NCBI RefSeq assembly: GCF_001542415.1 | Contig: NZ_LNCU01000115.1 | Coordinates: 1 to 46,733 of the forward strand | Source of the DNA: Bradyrhizobium macuxiense | GTDB lineage: Bacteria > Pseudomonadota > Alphaproteobacteria > Rhizobiales > Xanthobacteraceae | DNA: 46,733 bases | Reading direction: 5' to 3' | Shown here: one piece after another, positions 24,972 to 33,473 of the stretch | How positions within the stretch are numbered: position 1 is the first letter of the stretch | How the letters are laid out: each line of letters starts with the position of its first letter | Translations under genes and position numbers: made by a program | Notes under the pieces: generated by a model | Database searches by the model: none | Told to the model about the DNA's origin: nothing | What the model saw: only the letters and a program-made list of their open reading frames with translations

Positions 24972-25823
24972 CTACGGGCGCAGCCGTCCACCATGTGTCG
25001 TGATCGCCTGGGCCAGTTCGGCGGCAGGGCCGCGCCGTGACCGACGCGCGGCCTGCACCACGAATTCGACGCTGCCGAGCAGCGGCAGCCCGGATGCCGG
25101 GACCTCCTCGAGGCCGTCAGGGATGAACGCCTGCGCCTGTGGGGTGATTCCGAGGCCTGCGAGCGCTGCGGCGCGCAGCCCGCTCAGGCTGCCGCTTGAG
25201 CAGACGATGTGCCAGGGCCGTCCGGAGCGCTCCATCGCCTCCAACACGACGCTGCGGCTGACGCTCGGCGGCGCGTAGAGAATGAGGGGCAGGGGCTGGC
25301 CCGGATCGAGCCGCGTCCCCGGCGCGCCGGTCCACACCAGGCGGTCCCTCCAGACCAGTTGGCCGTGCTCGTCGCCGGGCCGCCGTTTGCCGAGCACGAG
25401 ATCCAGCTCGCCTCCGTCCAGCTTCTGGTAGAGCCCCGCGCTCAGGCCGATCGTGAGCTCGAGATCGACCTGCGGGTGCCGGCGGACGAAATCGCGCAGC
25501 AGGTCCGGCAGGCGCGAACTGGCAAAATCCTCGGCGGCGCCGAAGCGGATCTTGCCGCGCACCTGCGATCCCGCGAAGTAGTCGCGGGCGCGGGCATTCG
25601 CCTCCAGGATCGGGCGCGCAAATCCTACCATCGCCTCGCCATCGGCCGTCAGCGTGACAGAATGCGTATCGCGCACGAACAGCCGTCGACCGGCCGCGGC
25701 TTCGAGCTTGCGGATGTGCTGGCTCACCGTCGACTGCTTCAGGCCGAGGCGGCGACCTGCCTCGGTGAAATTCTCGGTCTGGGCCACGGTGAGGAAGGTT
25801 TCGAGCTGGATTGGGTCGAGCAT
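24972..25823 (-). CDS. LysR-family transcriptional regulator
   Basis: Protein of 283 residues from the ATG at 25821-25823 (MLDPIQLETF). The N-terminal winged helix-turn-helix is typical (VAQTENFTEAGRRLGLKQST, then VSQHIRKLEAAAGRRLFVR), followed by a LysR substrate domain from about residue 80 (GKIRFGAAEDFASSRLPDLL). An upstream in-frame ATG at 25859 would add 12 residues that run through the operator region. It is divergent from the symporter-like gene and probably regulates it and itself. Its 3' end is convergent with, and 18 bp from, the aldoxime dehydratase gene. Confidence 0.9.
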   Translation of the reverse strand: MLDPIQLETFLTVAQTENFTEAGRRLGLKQSTVSQHIRKLEAAAGRRLFVRDTHSVTLTADGEAMVGFARPILEANARARDYFAGSQVRGKIRFGAAEDFASSRLPDLLRDFVRRHPQVDLELTIGLSAGLYQKLDGGELDLVLGKRRPGDEHGQLVWRDRLVWTGAPGTRLDPGQPLPLILYAPPSVSRSVVLEAMERSGRPWHIVCSSGSLSGLRAAALAGLGITPQAQAFIPDGLEEVPASGLPLLGSVEFVVQAARRSRRGPAAELAQAITTHGGRLRP

Positions 25824-25838
25824 GGCTGGATGCCGATA

Positions 25839-25853
25839 ATTACAAATCACAAT
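25839..25853. promoter_or_regulatory. LysR-type box (AT-N11-AT)
   Basis: ATTACAAATCACAAT matches the T-N11-A motif of LysR regulators, here as AT-N11-AT. It lies 16 bp before the LysR start and 75 bp before the symporter start, in an AT-rich island within GC-rich DNA. An AATTAC direct repeat overlaps it. Confidence 0.5.
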
Positions 25854-25928
25854 TACCATAACATCGGTAAGCGTACTTCACAATCGGCACCTCGATGGGC
25901 ACCTTTCAGGAAGCGAAAGGAAGCCATC

Positions 25929-26942
25929 ATGTCTGTCAGCCGGTTGCGATCGCTCGCGAACGTCGACCTCTACTCAGTGGCTATCGTCGGCATGGTCGGC
26001 CTTGCCACGCTGCTGCCGTTGCAGGGGCAGGGAACCGTGATCGGCGGCTACGGCACGAACGCGGCCATCGCGGTGCTGTTCTTCCTCCACGGCGCCAAGC
26101 TGTCGACGGAGGAAGCCCTGGTCGGGGCGCGGCACTGGCGGCTACATCTGGCGATCTTCTTCGCTACCTTCGGCCTGTTCCCGCTGCTCGGGCTGGCGGC
26201 CCACGCGCTGGCGCCGCAGCTGCTGACGCCGGCGCTGTGGGCGGGCGTGATCCTGATCTGCATCCTGCCGTCGACGGTGCAGTCGTCGGTCGCCTTCACC
26301 TCGATCGCCGGAGGAAATGTGTCGGCGGCGCTGTGCTCGGCGACAGCTTCCAATCTGCTCGGCATCGTCGCGACGCCGCTGCTCGCGGGTGTGCTGCTCA
26401 GCAGCCATGGCGGGTTCTCCGGCAATGCCGCATTCGACATCGTCCTGCAGTTGCTGGTGCCCTTCGTCGCGGGCCAGCTGTCCCGGCCGCTGATCGGCAA
26501 TTGGATTGCGAAGCACAGCGCCATGGTCGGTCTGGTTGATCGCGGCTCGATCCTGCTGATCGTCTACACCGCGTTCAGCGAGGGGGTGAGCCACGGAATC
26601 TGGCATCAGGTCGACGCGGCCCAGATGATCACCGTGCTCGCTGTCGATGCGGTCCTGCTCGCCCTGGTGTTGTTCATCACCAATTTCGGCAGCGGGCTGC
26701 TCGGCTTCTCCCGTGAGGATCGCATCGCCATCATGTTCTGCGGTTCGAAGAAGAGCCTGGCGAGCGGGCTGCCGATGGCGAGCGTGCTGTTGGCCGGCCA
26801 ATCGGTGGGGCTGATCGTGCTGCCGCTGATGCTGTTCCACCAGATCCAGCTGATGACCTGCGCGGCGCTCGCTCGCCGCTATGCCGGCGGCGAGCAGGCC
26901 GCTTCACGCGGTGGAGTCCCGGTGCTGGTGAAGGCGCGCTGA
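25929..26942 (+). CDS. Bile acid:sodium symporter-like (BASS family, SBF-like) transporter
   Basis: Inner-membrane protein of 337 residues with nine or ten helices. GTNAAIAVLFFLHGAKLSTEE, VILICILPSTVQSSVAFTSIAGGNVSAALC and the late FCGSKKSLASGLPMASVLL are conserved BASS features, including the polar residues near the sodium sites. This SBF-like branch is found in bacteria and plants; its substrates are mostly unknown and probably organic anions. AAAGGAAG lies before the ATG at 25929. Its divergent LysR neighbour suggests substrate-induced expression. Confidence 0.87.
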   Translation: MSVSRLRSLANVDLYSVAIVGMVGLATLLPLQGQGTVIGGYGTNAAIAVLFFLHGAKLSTEEALVGARHWRLHLAIFFATFGLFPLLGLAAHALAPQLLTPALWAGVILICILPSTVQSSVAFTSIAGGNVSAALCSATASNLLGIVATPLLAGVLLSSHGGFSGNAAFDIVLQLLVPFVAGQLSRPLIGNWIAKHSAMVGLVDRGSILLIVYTAFSEGVSHGIWHQVDAAQMITVLAVDAVLLALVLFITNFGSGLLGFSREDRIAIMFCGSKKSLASGLPMASVLLAGQSVGLIVLPLMLFHQIQLMTCAALARRYAGGEQAASRGGVPVLVKAR

Positions 26943-27086
26943 GCCAGATCCCTCCGTTGTCGTCCCCCGGCTTGCCGCCTTCGCTGAAGCTTCGGCGTGC
27001 CAAGAGTTGATGGCCTCGTCGAAGCCTTGGCGTTGACGGGACCGGGGGACCCAGTACGCCGCGGCTTTTCCGTCTTGGACCGACGT

Positions 27087-27143
27087 CTCTGGAATACTGG
27101 ATCGCCCGGTCCTAGTGCGCAATTGCGCACAAGGCCGGGCGAT
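27087..27143. repeat. Dispersed repeat with nested palindromes (CTCTGGAATACTGG family)
   Basis: CTCTGGAATACTGG (27087-27100) is followed by ATCGCCCGG (27101-27109), whose complement CCGGGCGAT is at 27135-27143. A perfect 16-bp palindrome GTGCGCAATTGCGCAC (27115-27130) sits in the loop. The same CTCTGGAATACTGG occurs at 39337-39350. The 236-bp gap (26943-27178) holds no gene. Confidence 0.75.
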
Positions 27144-27178
27144 GACACCGCAAGTTGCGCAAGTGACAGTGCTTTACG

Positions 27179-28108
27179 CTAAGCGACGCGCAGGCCTTTT
27201 GCGATTTCCTTCTGCGCATCGAATTCGCGGCGCAGGCGCGCCAGCTCCTCGGCGCTGAGCGCGTCGGCGTTGCTGTAGTCGCGCTTCCAGGAATGATCCT
27301 CGCTCCAGCGCAGCGGCGACTGCACCGTGGTTTGCGGACCCGGCGCGGACTCCAGCACGCGAAGCGCAAGCTCCAGCGTGAAGGCCTGTGAGGCGACATC
27401 GTGCGGCTTGCCCGCGGAATTGCCGAGCGGGAAATCGGAGAACAGGAAGCGCGGCACCGCGGCGTGCTCGACGATGTCCTTCGCGCAGCCCATCACGACG
27501 GTGGAGATGCCGTTCTGCTCGAGGTGGCGTGCGACCAGGCTGATAGTCTGGTGGCATACCGGACAGTTCGGCACCAGCACCGCGGCGTCGACATTGTCGG
27601 CGCGGCAACGCTTGAGGATTTCGGGCGCATCGGTCTCGATGGTGACGCGGTGGCTGCGGTTGGTCGGCGCGCCGAAGAAGCGCGGCGCGACTTCGCCGAT
27701 CTTGCCGGCCTCCGCGAGACGCTTGAGTTGCGCCAGCGGGAACCAGGTGGCGCTGTCCTCGGCCGAGGTATGCGCGCGATCATAGGCGATATGGGAGATC
27801 CGCAGATCGTGCTGCTTCGATGTATCGCCGTCATAAACGGAATAGAACTTGGCGCCGCCGTTGTATTTTGCGCCGGGACCCTGATCGCCCCTGGCGGGAT
27901 CGAACGGTGCCGCGGTCGTGATGATGGCGACGCGGGACTGGCTGAGCGGCTTCTTCAGCGGCTGGAATGGTGCGGAAGTATAGTGCGCCCAGCGATAGGG
28001 CGTGGTGTAGCCGATCGCCGCGTAATAGTCCCGGGTCCGCTTCATGTAGCCGATCGGCGCGTCGTCATCTGGCGCAAAACCGAGTCGATCGTCCGAAGGT
28101 GCGGCCAT
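27179..28108 (-). CDS. GrdB-like (glycine/sarcosine/betaine reductase B) protein without selenocysteine
   Basis: Soluble protein of 309 residues. It resembles the catalytic region of the selenoprotein GrdB, with SRVAIITTAAPFDP, ISHIAYDRAHTS, and DAAVLVPNCPVCHQTISLVA followed by LEQNGISTVVMG. GrdB uses a selenocysteine; here the equivalent segment has an ordinary CxxC (Cys182, Cys185) and there is no in-frame UGA, so it is not a selenoprotein. Aerobic proteobacteria carry such homologues with no known reaction; thiol redox chemistry is the guess. I start at 28108, where AGGGAG lies six bases before the ATG; ATGs at 28135 and 28132 lack a ribosome site. It is divergent from the transglycosylase gene. 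Confidence 0.75.
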   Translation of the reverse strand: MAAPSDDRLGFAPDDDAPIGYMKRTRDYYAAIGYTTPYRWAHYTSAPFQPLKKPLSQSRVAIITTAAPFDPARGDQGPGAKYNGGAKFYSVYDGDTSKQHDLRISHIAYDRAHTSAEDSATWFPLAQLKRLAEAGKIGEVAPRFFGAPTNRSHRVTIETDAPEILKRCRADNVDAAVLVPNCPVCHQTISLVARHLEQNGISTVVMGCAKDIVEHAAVPRFLFSDFPLGNSAGKPHDVASQAFTLELALRVLESAPGPQTTVQSPLRWSEDHSWKRDYSNADALSAEELARLRREFDAQKEIAKGLRVA

Positions 28109-28199
28109 TTTGCGCTCCCTTTTGCGCGCCATCATTGTCAGCCATAGCTAGACTAGGAGCTCGCGGTGTCAAGCCGCGCGGCGCGGGAGCAGAATTGCG

Positions 28200-29162
28200 A
28201 TGCGAACAGCCCTGTACGCAGGATTGGGCATGCTTGCGATGCTGGCGTCGCCGCTCGGCGCCCGTGCAGCGGACGCGCCGGCCGACGCGCCCCGCTATGT
28301 GCATCCGAGCGTCGAGGAACTCGCGATGCCGCCCGAGATGCCCGCCGACGCAGCGCGCGAGAGCGACACTCGCGAGGCGATGTGCCTGATGATCGAGTCG
28401 GCGGCGCGTGCGAACGGCTTGCCGCTCGAATTCTTCGCCCGCGTGATCTGGCAGGAGAGCCGTTTCCAGGCCGATGCGGTCGGACCGATGACCCGCAGCG
28501 GCGATCGCGCACAGGGGATTGCGCAGTTCATGCCGGGCACTGCGAGCGAGCGCGGGCTGCTCAATCCCTTCAATCCAGTGCAGGCGCTGCCGAAGTCGGC
28601 CGAATTCCTCAGCGAGTTGCGCAGCCAGTTCGGCAATCTCGGCCTTGCAGCGGCAGCCTACAATGCCGGCCCGCGCCGGGTGCAGGACTGGCTCGCCGGC
28701 ACGGGCCCGATGCCGCAGGAGACGCGCGCCTACGTGTACGCGATCACGGGCTCCAGCGTCGACACCTGGGCCGCGGCCGGCCGCAACGGCAAGATGCCCG
28801 ATCGCGCGCCGACCACGAACTGCCGCGAATTGATGGCACTGTTGAAACGTGCGCCGAATCCGTTCGTGGCCGAGCTCGAGCAGCACATTACGCTGTCTGC
28901 CGCCAAGGTCTGGGGCGTGCAGCTCGCCGCCGGCTTCAGCCGCGACAAGGCGCTGGCGATGTATGCCCGCGCCATGAAGCATCTTTCCACTGTGATCGGC
29001 GACCAGGATCCGAGCCTGCTGAGCTCGCATTTGCGCACCCGCGGCAGCGCCACCTTCTATCAGGTGCGCATCGGCGCCGATACGCGTCCCGAGGCCGACG
29101 GCCTCTGTAACCGCATCCGCAAGGCGGGTGGGGCGTGCTTCGTGCTGAGGAACAGGGCGTAA
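28200..29162 (+). CDS. Lytic transglycosylase (SLT domain) with SPOR-like C-terminus
   Basis: Periplasmic enzyme of 320 residues that cleaves glycan strands to 1,6-anhydromuramic ends. A signal peptide (1-23) is followed by the SLT domain, with the catalytic Glu86 in WQESRFQADAVG, GIAQFMPGTA and LAAAAYNAGPRRVQ. The last 35 residues (FYQVRIGADTRPEADGLCNR, then GGACFVLRN) closely resemble the end of a SPOR domain and of the carboxypeptidase at 11977-13734. A middle part of 130 residues lacks a known fold. It is divergent from the GrdB-like gene and alone on its strand up to the Bug receptor. Confidence 0.9.
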   Translation: MRTALYAGLGMLAMLASPLGARAADAPADAPRYVHPSVEELAMPPEMPADAARESDTREAMCLMIESAARANGLPLEFFARVIWQESRFQADAVGPMTRSGDRAQGIAQFMPGTASERGLLNPFNPVQALPKSAEFLSELRSQFGNLGLAAAAYNAGPRRVQDWLAGTGPMPQETRAYVYAITGSSVDTWAAAGRNGKMPDRAPTTNCRELMALLKRAPNPFVAELEQHITLSAAKVWGVQLAAGFSRDKALAMYARAMKHLSTVIGDQDPSLLSSHLRTRGSATFYQVRIGADTRPEADGLCNRIRKAGGACFVLRNRA

Positions 29163-29242
29163 GGCCACCGCGCGAGTGTGATTGCAGCGACCGCAGCTTC
29201 CGCTACTCTCGCCTCCCAAGAACAACAAACTGGGGAAACGGC

Positions 29243-30220
29243 ATGATGCGGCGGGCATCAGCATTCATTGTCGCACTCATCACACTGCTTGCAGCGGCGC
29301 CGCCGGCGCGCGCCGCAGACTATCCGACGCGTCCGATCAGGCTCATCGTGCCCTATGCCGCGGGCGGCCCGACCGATGTGCTTGGCCGGCTCGTCGGTGA
29401 ATATCTCGGACGCGATCTCAAGCAGGTGGTCGTGGTCGAGAACAAGGCCGGTGCACAGGGCGCGATCGGCGCGGAAGCCGCGGCGCGCTCCGATCCCGAT
29501 GGCTACACGCTGTTCGTGACGGCGGCCTCGATCTTCGTGCTCAATCCGCTGCTTTACAAGAAGCTGCCCTACGATCCGGCAAAGGATTTCCGCTTGCTCG
29601 CGGTGGTCACGGATTCGCCGATGATCATGGAGGTGCACCCATCCGTGCCGGCAAAGACGATCGCGGAGTTCGTCGCCTACGCCAGGCAGAATCCGGGGAA
29701 ACTCAATTTCGGATCGGCCGGCACCGGCGGCACCGTTCACCTCGCCGGTGAGATGTTCAAGCAGATGGCGGGCGTCGATCTGGTCCACGTGCCCTACAAG
29801 GGGGCCGGACCGGCGCTGACCGACCTGCTGTCCGGAAATATCCAATTGATGTTCGACACGCTCGGCACCGCGCTGCCGCCGGTCAGGTCGGGCATGCTGC
29901 GCGCACTCGGCGTCAGCTCGACGGAGCGCATCGCGGATTTGCCCGACCTGCCGACCATCGCCGAGAGCGGCTATCCTGATTATTCCGTAAGCGTCTGGTA
30001 TGGTATCGCTGCGCCGTCGAAACTGCCTGACGATGTCGCGGATAAGGTCAAGGCGAGCCTGGACCGGGCCTTGAACGACGAGGCGTTTCGCGCTTCGCTG
30101 GTCAAGATCGGTTTTCCGCCGCTGCGTCCGAAGAGCCAGGCCGAGATCGACACGTTCGTGAACGCCGATCGCGCCCGCTGGGCGCAGGTGGTCATGACGC
30201 TCAACATATCGCTGGACTGA
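29243..30220 (+). CDS. Bug family tripartite tricarboxylate transporter receptor
   Basis: Periplasmic solute-binding protein of 325 residues with a signal peptide (MMRRASAFIVALITLLAAAP to ARA, 1-24). DYPTRPIRLIVPYAAGGPTDVLGRLV, VVVENKAGAQGAIGAEAAA, FGSAGTGGTVHLAGEMFK, VPYKGAGPALTDLL and VSVWYGIAAP are the standard TctC/Bug motifs that bind carboxylates. No TctA/TctB membrane genes are adjacent; Bug proteins in such genomes are often orphans. The ATG at 29243 starts the signal peptide. The trmO gene follows three bases after the stop, so they are cotranscribed. Confidence 0.92.
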   Translation: MMRRASAFIVALITLLAAAPPARAADYPTRPIRLIVPYAAGGPTDVLGRLVGEYLGRDLKQVVVVENKAGAQGAIGAEAAARSDPDGYTLFVTAASIFVLNPLLYKKLPYDPAKDFRLLAVVTDSPMIMEVHPSVPAKTIAEFVAYARQNPGKLNFGSAGTGGTVHLAGEMFKQMAGVDLVHVPYKGAGPALTDLLSGNIQLMFDTLGTALPPVRSGMLRALGVSSTERIADLPDLPTIAESGYPDYSVSVWYGIAAPSKLPDDVADKVKASLDRALNDEAFRASLVKIGFPPLRPKSQAEIDTFVNADRARWAQVVMTLNISLD

Positions 30221-30223
30221 CAC

Positions 30224-30715
30224 ATGGTACGAGAAATGGAACTGCGCGAGGGCGAGGTCGCCATCGACATGCCTGCCGCTCGCGATGCGGGCGTTGTCTT
30301 CATCGGACGCATCCGCACGCCCTGGACCTCGCGGCTGGCGACGCCGCGGCAGGGGCGGCACGATGGTCCCGTCTGCCGGCTTGAGATCTTCGATCCCTGG
30401 GTCGCCGCGATCAAGGGCGTCGAATTCTACTCGAACCTAGAAGTGCTCTATTGGCTGCACCAGTCGCGCCGCGACATCGTGCTGCAGAGCCCGAAGAACA
30501 ACGGCAACACCCGTGGCACCTTCTCGCTGCGCTCACCGGTGCGTCCCAATCCGATCGGGACGTCGACCGTGAAGCTGGTCGGCGTCGAGGGCAACGTCAT
30601 CCTGGTCCGTGGGCTCGACTGCCTCGATGAGACACCGCTGATCGACGTCAAGCCCGACCGCTGCGAGTTCACGCCCCTCGCACCGCCGCAGTCGGGGGAT
30701 TTCGAGACGGAGTGA
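30224..30715 (+). CDS. trmO: tRNA (N6-threonylcarbamoyladenosine(37)-N6)-methyltransferase TrmO-like
   Basis: SAM-dependent methyltransferase of 163 residues (VirR/TsaA beta-barrel fold) that methylates t6A37 in certain tRNAs. IGRIRTPW, GRHDGPVCRLEIFDPWVAAI, VLYWLHQSRRDIVLQSPK, FSLRSPVRPNPIGTSTVKLV and ETPLIDVKPD match the family. The gene begins three bases after the Bug receptor stop; an ATG at 30236 is an alternative start without a better ribosome site. It lacks the second domain of the E. coli enzyme, which is common in alphaproteobacteria, so it may act on a different substrate. Confidence 0.82.
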   Translation: MVREMELREGEVAIDMPAARDAGVVFIGRIRTPWTSRLATPRQGRHDGPVCRLEIFDPWVAAIKGVEFYSNLEVLYWLHQSRRDIVLQSPKNNGNTRGTFSLRSPVRPNPIGTSTVKLVGVEGNVILVRGLDCLDETPLIDVKPDRCEFTPLAPPQSGDFETE

Positions 30716-30726
30716 GTTTTCTCCCT

Positions 30727-30828
30727 CGTCATTCCGGGGCGATGCGAAGCATGGAACTATGGTGCGCAGTGCGCACCTGAGAATCTCGAGATTCCGGATT
30801 CGTCGCTGCGCGTCGCCCCGGAATGACG
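30727..30828. repeat. Long inverted repeat, CGTCATT family, copy 1
   Basis: Arms CGTCATTCCGGGGCGA (30727-30742) and TCGCCCCGGAATGACG (30813-30828) are perfect 16-bp complements 70 bp apart, with further palindromes between (GGTGCGCAGTGCGCACC and a GAATCTCGAGATTC). It separates the convergent trmO and HIT genes and may terminate both. A related element is at 35601-35680. Confidence 0.85.
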
Positions 30829-30836
30829 CCGGTGCC

Positions 30837-31262
30837 TTACTTCAACGCCGTGATCAGCTTCGCCGCGTGGGCTTCCAGCACCTTCGTTTCTTCCTTGCGG
30901 CTGGCAGGCGGCAGCAACATGACGCCGTTCATGCGGGGCATCACATGCATGTGGAGATGAAAGACGACCTGGCCGCCGGCGGGCTCGTTGAATTGCTGCA
31001 CGGTGATGCCGTCGGCCTCGAAGGCCTTCATCGCGGCGGCCGCGATCTTGTGGGTGCCGCGCGCGACATGCGCGTAGTCATCCGGCTTGATGTCGAGAAT
31101 GTTGCGGGCAGGGGCCTTCGGGATCACGAGCGTGTGCCCGGGCGAGCGCGGCATGATGTCGAGGAAGGCGAAGACGTGCTCGTCCTCATAGACCTTGTGG
31201 CAGGGCAGCTCGCCGCGCAGGATCTTTGCAAAGATGTTGTTGTTGTCATAGGCGGCTTGCAT
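30837..31262 (-). CDS. HIT family protein (histidine triad nucleotide hydrolase)
   Basis: Cytoplasmic protein of 141 residues. IFAKILRGELPCHKVYEDEH, LDIMPRSPGHTLVIPK, and the triad GGQVVFHLHMHVMPR (HxHxH) are complete. Family members hydrolyse adenosine phosphoramidates or dinucleoside polyphosphates; the length fits the bacterial HinT/Hit type. It stands alone, convergent with trmO across a palindromic repeat. Confidence 0.93.
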   Translation of the reverse strand: MQAAYDNNNIFAKILRGELPCHKVYEDEHVFAFLDIMPRSPGHTLVIPKAPARNILDIKPDDYAHVARGTHKIAAAAMKAFEADGITVQQFNEPAGGQVVFHLHMHVMPRMNGVMLLPPASRKEETKVLEAHAAKLITALK

Positions 31263-31315
31263 GTCGGCGGCTCCTCGAATTCTGCAACGTTAATGTCTTG
31301 CTCGCGGCCGAAACG

Positions 31316-32563
31316 TCAAGCGTCATCGGCCGTCTTCCGGAACGGACCGGCCTCGGTGAGCTCGCGACCGACCTCGGCGACATAGTCGCGCTCGCGCTTC
31401 AGGTAATCGGCGATTGCACGGCGCAGGCCAGGATCGGCGATGAAATGCGCCGAATAGGTCGTCTGCGGCAAGTATCCACGCGCCAGCTTGTGCTCGCCCT
31501 GCGCCCCGGCTTCGACGATCTTGAGGCCGCGCTGGATCGCGAAATCGATCGCCTGGTAATAGCAGACCTCGAAATGCAGGAACGGGTGGTGCTCGATTGC
31601 GCCCCAGTTGCGGCCGAACAGCGTATCCGAGCCGATGAAGTTGATCGCGCCCGCGATCCAGCGCCCGTTGCGCTTGGCCATCACCAGCAACACGTCGCGG
31701 CTCATGCTCTCGCCGATCAGCGAGAAGAACTTTCGCGTGAGGTAGGGCCGGCCCCATTTGCGCGAGCCGGTCTCCATGTAGAACTCGAAGAACGCGTCCC
31801 ATGCGTCTTCGGTGATATCTGAACCAGTCAGCCAGTGGATGGTGATCCCGGCCCCGATAGCCTCCCGGCGCTCGCGCTTGATAGCCTTGCGGTGGCGTGA
31901 ATTCAGCGTGGCGAGGAAGTCGTCGAAGGTCTTGTAGCCTTCATTGTGCCAGTGGAACTGCTGGTCGGTCCGCTGCAGGAAGCCATGCTCGCCAAGGAAC
32001 CGGGCCTCATCCTCGCGGGCAAACGTCACGTGCACGGACGAGGCTTCGGTGGCGTTGCAGAGCCCCCTCAAGCCCCGTGCCAGCGCCGAGCCGATCAGCG
32101 CGCGGTCGACGCCGTCGCGGATCATCAGGCGCGGCCCGGTCGCGGGCGTGAAGGGGACGGATACCTGCAGCTTCGGATAGTAGCTGCCGCCGGCGCGGTG
32201 ATAGGCCTCGGCCCAGCCGCGGTCGAACACGTATTCGCCCTGCGAGTGGGACTTCAGATAGCAGGGCACCACGCCCACGATCTTGCCGTCGAGCTTCGCG
32301 AGCAGATGCCGCGGACCCCAGCCGGTCCGCGCGCAGGCCGAATTGGAGGCTTCCGCTGCGGTAAAAAAGGCGTGAGAAACGAAAGGGTTATAGCTCGGCT
32401 TTGAGATCGTTCGGCAATCGCCTGCTACAGCGGGCGAGGCCAGCGTATCGAGATGTTCCAGGCTGTCCGGATCGGGACTCGGATTGGCGCACGCATCCCA
32501 CTCGGCGGCAGGAATGTCGCTGATGTCAGGAACAGCTTCGAGGGTGATTTCAGAAGACGCCAT
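31316..32563 (-). CDS. COG3146/DUF482 family acyltransferase-like protein
   Basis: Protein of 415 residues with a double GNAT-like fold. NPFVSHAFFTAAEASNSA, GWGPRHLLAKLDGKIVGVVP, YLKSHSQGEYVFDRGWAEAY, and the C-terminal SRHRKAIKRERRE, INFIGSDTLFGRNWGAI and FHFEVCYYQAIDFAI are the conserved blocks of this family, which databases describe as possible peptidoglycan biosynthesis/recognition proteins related to FemAB; I know of no proven reaction. The ATG at 32561-32563 (MASSEITLEA) gives the family length; a frame extension to 32674 runs through a palindromic repeat and is rejected. Confidence 0.85.
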   Translation of the reverse strand: MASSEITLEAVPDISDIPAAEWDACANPSPDPDSLEHLDTLASPAVAGDCRTISKPSYNPFVSHAFFTAAEASNSACARTGWGPRHLLAKLDGKIVGVVPCYLKSHSQGEYVFDRGWAEAYHRAGGSYYPKLQVSVPFTPATGPRLMIRDGVDRALIGSALARGLRGLCNATEASSVHVTFAREDEARFLGEHGFLQRTDQQFHWHNEGYKTFDDFLATLNSRHRKAIKRERREAIGAGITIHWLTGSDITEDAWDAFFEFYMETGSRKWGRPYLTRKFFSLIGESMSRDVLLVMAKRNGRWIAGAINFIGSDTLFGRNWGAIEHHPFLHFEVCYYQAIDFAIQRGLKIVEAGAQGEHKLARGYLPQTTYSAHFIADPGLRRAIADYLKRERDYVAEVGRELTEAGPFRKTADDA

Positions 32564-32589
32564 CGAGAATGAAGACCGGTGCCTCTTTT

Positions 32590-32636
32590 GAGCATGATCT
32601 TTCCGGAACAACTGGGTCCACTTCCGGATCATGCTC
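32590..32636. repeat. Dispersed palindromic repeat, GAGCATGATC family, short copy
   Basis: GAGCATGATC (32590-32599) and GATCATGCTC (32627-32636) are perfect arms, with TTCCGGA repeated near each. It lies between the COG3146 gene and the glycerophosphodiesterase gene. It shares only the outer arms with 5977-6049 and 11718-11790. Confidence 0.8.
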
Positions 32637-32717
32637 CGCATTCCGCCATCGCAGATGACGACCAACTCCTGCAAAGATCGTGCATCGCAGCGACGACTTC
32701 AAGGCTGCAGGGGCATG

Positions 32718-33470
32718 TCAGGTTCCCGGAACGAACCCCTCGAAAATCATCTGGTCGGCGTAGTGCGCCGCGCGCTCGCGCTGTTCCGCCGTGCGCACGG
32801 TCCAGGCCAGCAGCGGGCAGCCGAAGACGTTGCGGGCGACCCAGGGCGCCGGCGCGGGCAGCTGGTTGACCCAGAAGGCGACGAAATGCGGCTGGGTGCT
32901 GAAGCCGTGGCGCAGATGGAGCATGCCGTCGCGCTGCGCAGGCGTCAGCTTGGTCCAGTAGCCGTCGTCATAGGTGCGCTGGGCGGTGATGCCGCGCGGC
33001 AATGCGGGCATGATCTCGCGCAGCGCCAGGACCTGGTCGGGATCGAACGACATCCCGACCACCGGGCCGGAATAGGACGACAGCACCTCGGCCATCCGGG
33101 CTACCAGCTTGCGATCGCCGTCGAAATGGCTCTTGACCTCGATTACCAGCGGCACGCGGCCGGCGACCAGGGCGCAGAGATCGCCGAGCGTCATCATCTG
33201 CTCGGACGTGTCCTTGAACTTCACCGCCTTCAGCTCAGCGGCGGTTTTCGTCAGCAGTGCGCCCGAACCTTCGGTGAGGCGCCCGAGCACATCATCGTGA
33301 TGCACCATCGCCTCGCCGTCGGCGGTGAGCTGGATGTCGCACTCGATGGCGAAATTGCCTGCGATCGATGCGCTGGCCGCGGCCGGCATGTTCTCGATGA
33401 TGCCGCGTGCCGCATCGTGCAGGCCGCGATGCGCGACCGGCTGCTTCGTCAGCCAATCAGGAGCGCGCAT
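32718..33470 (-). CDS. Glycerophosphodiester phosphodiesterase
   Basis: Protein of 250 residues without signal peptide, so cytoplasmic. VAHRGLHDA (His14-Arg15), FAIECDIQLTADGEAMVHHD (Glu and Asp metal ligands and the catalytic His) and VIEVKSHFDGD are the family's active site. It releases glycerol-3-phosphate from deacylated phospholipids. It begins three bases after the stop of the RidA gene at 33474-33941, so the two form an operon. Confidence 0.93.
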   Translation of the reverse strand: MRAPDWLTKQPVAHRGLHDAARGIIENMPAAASASIAGNFAIECDIQLTADGEAMVHHDDVLGRLTEGSGALLTKTAAELKAVKFKDTSEQMMTLGDLCALVAGRVPLVIEVKSHFDGDRKLVARMAEVLSSYSGPVVGMSFDPDQVLALREIMPALPRGITAQRTYDDGYWTKLTPAQRDGMLHLRHGFSTQPHFVAFWVNQLPAPAPWVARNVFGCPLLAWTVRTAEQRERAAHYADQMIFEGFVPGT

Positions 33471-33473
33471 CGA

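Noticed and set aside
27179..28108. Selenoprotein with recoded UGA
   Set aside because: The frame has no internal TGA and no SECIS-like hairpin after the motif; the position holds ordinary cysteines.
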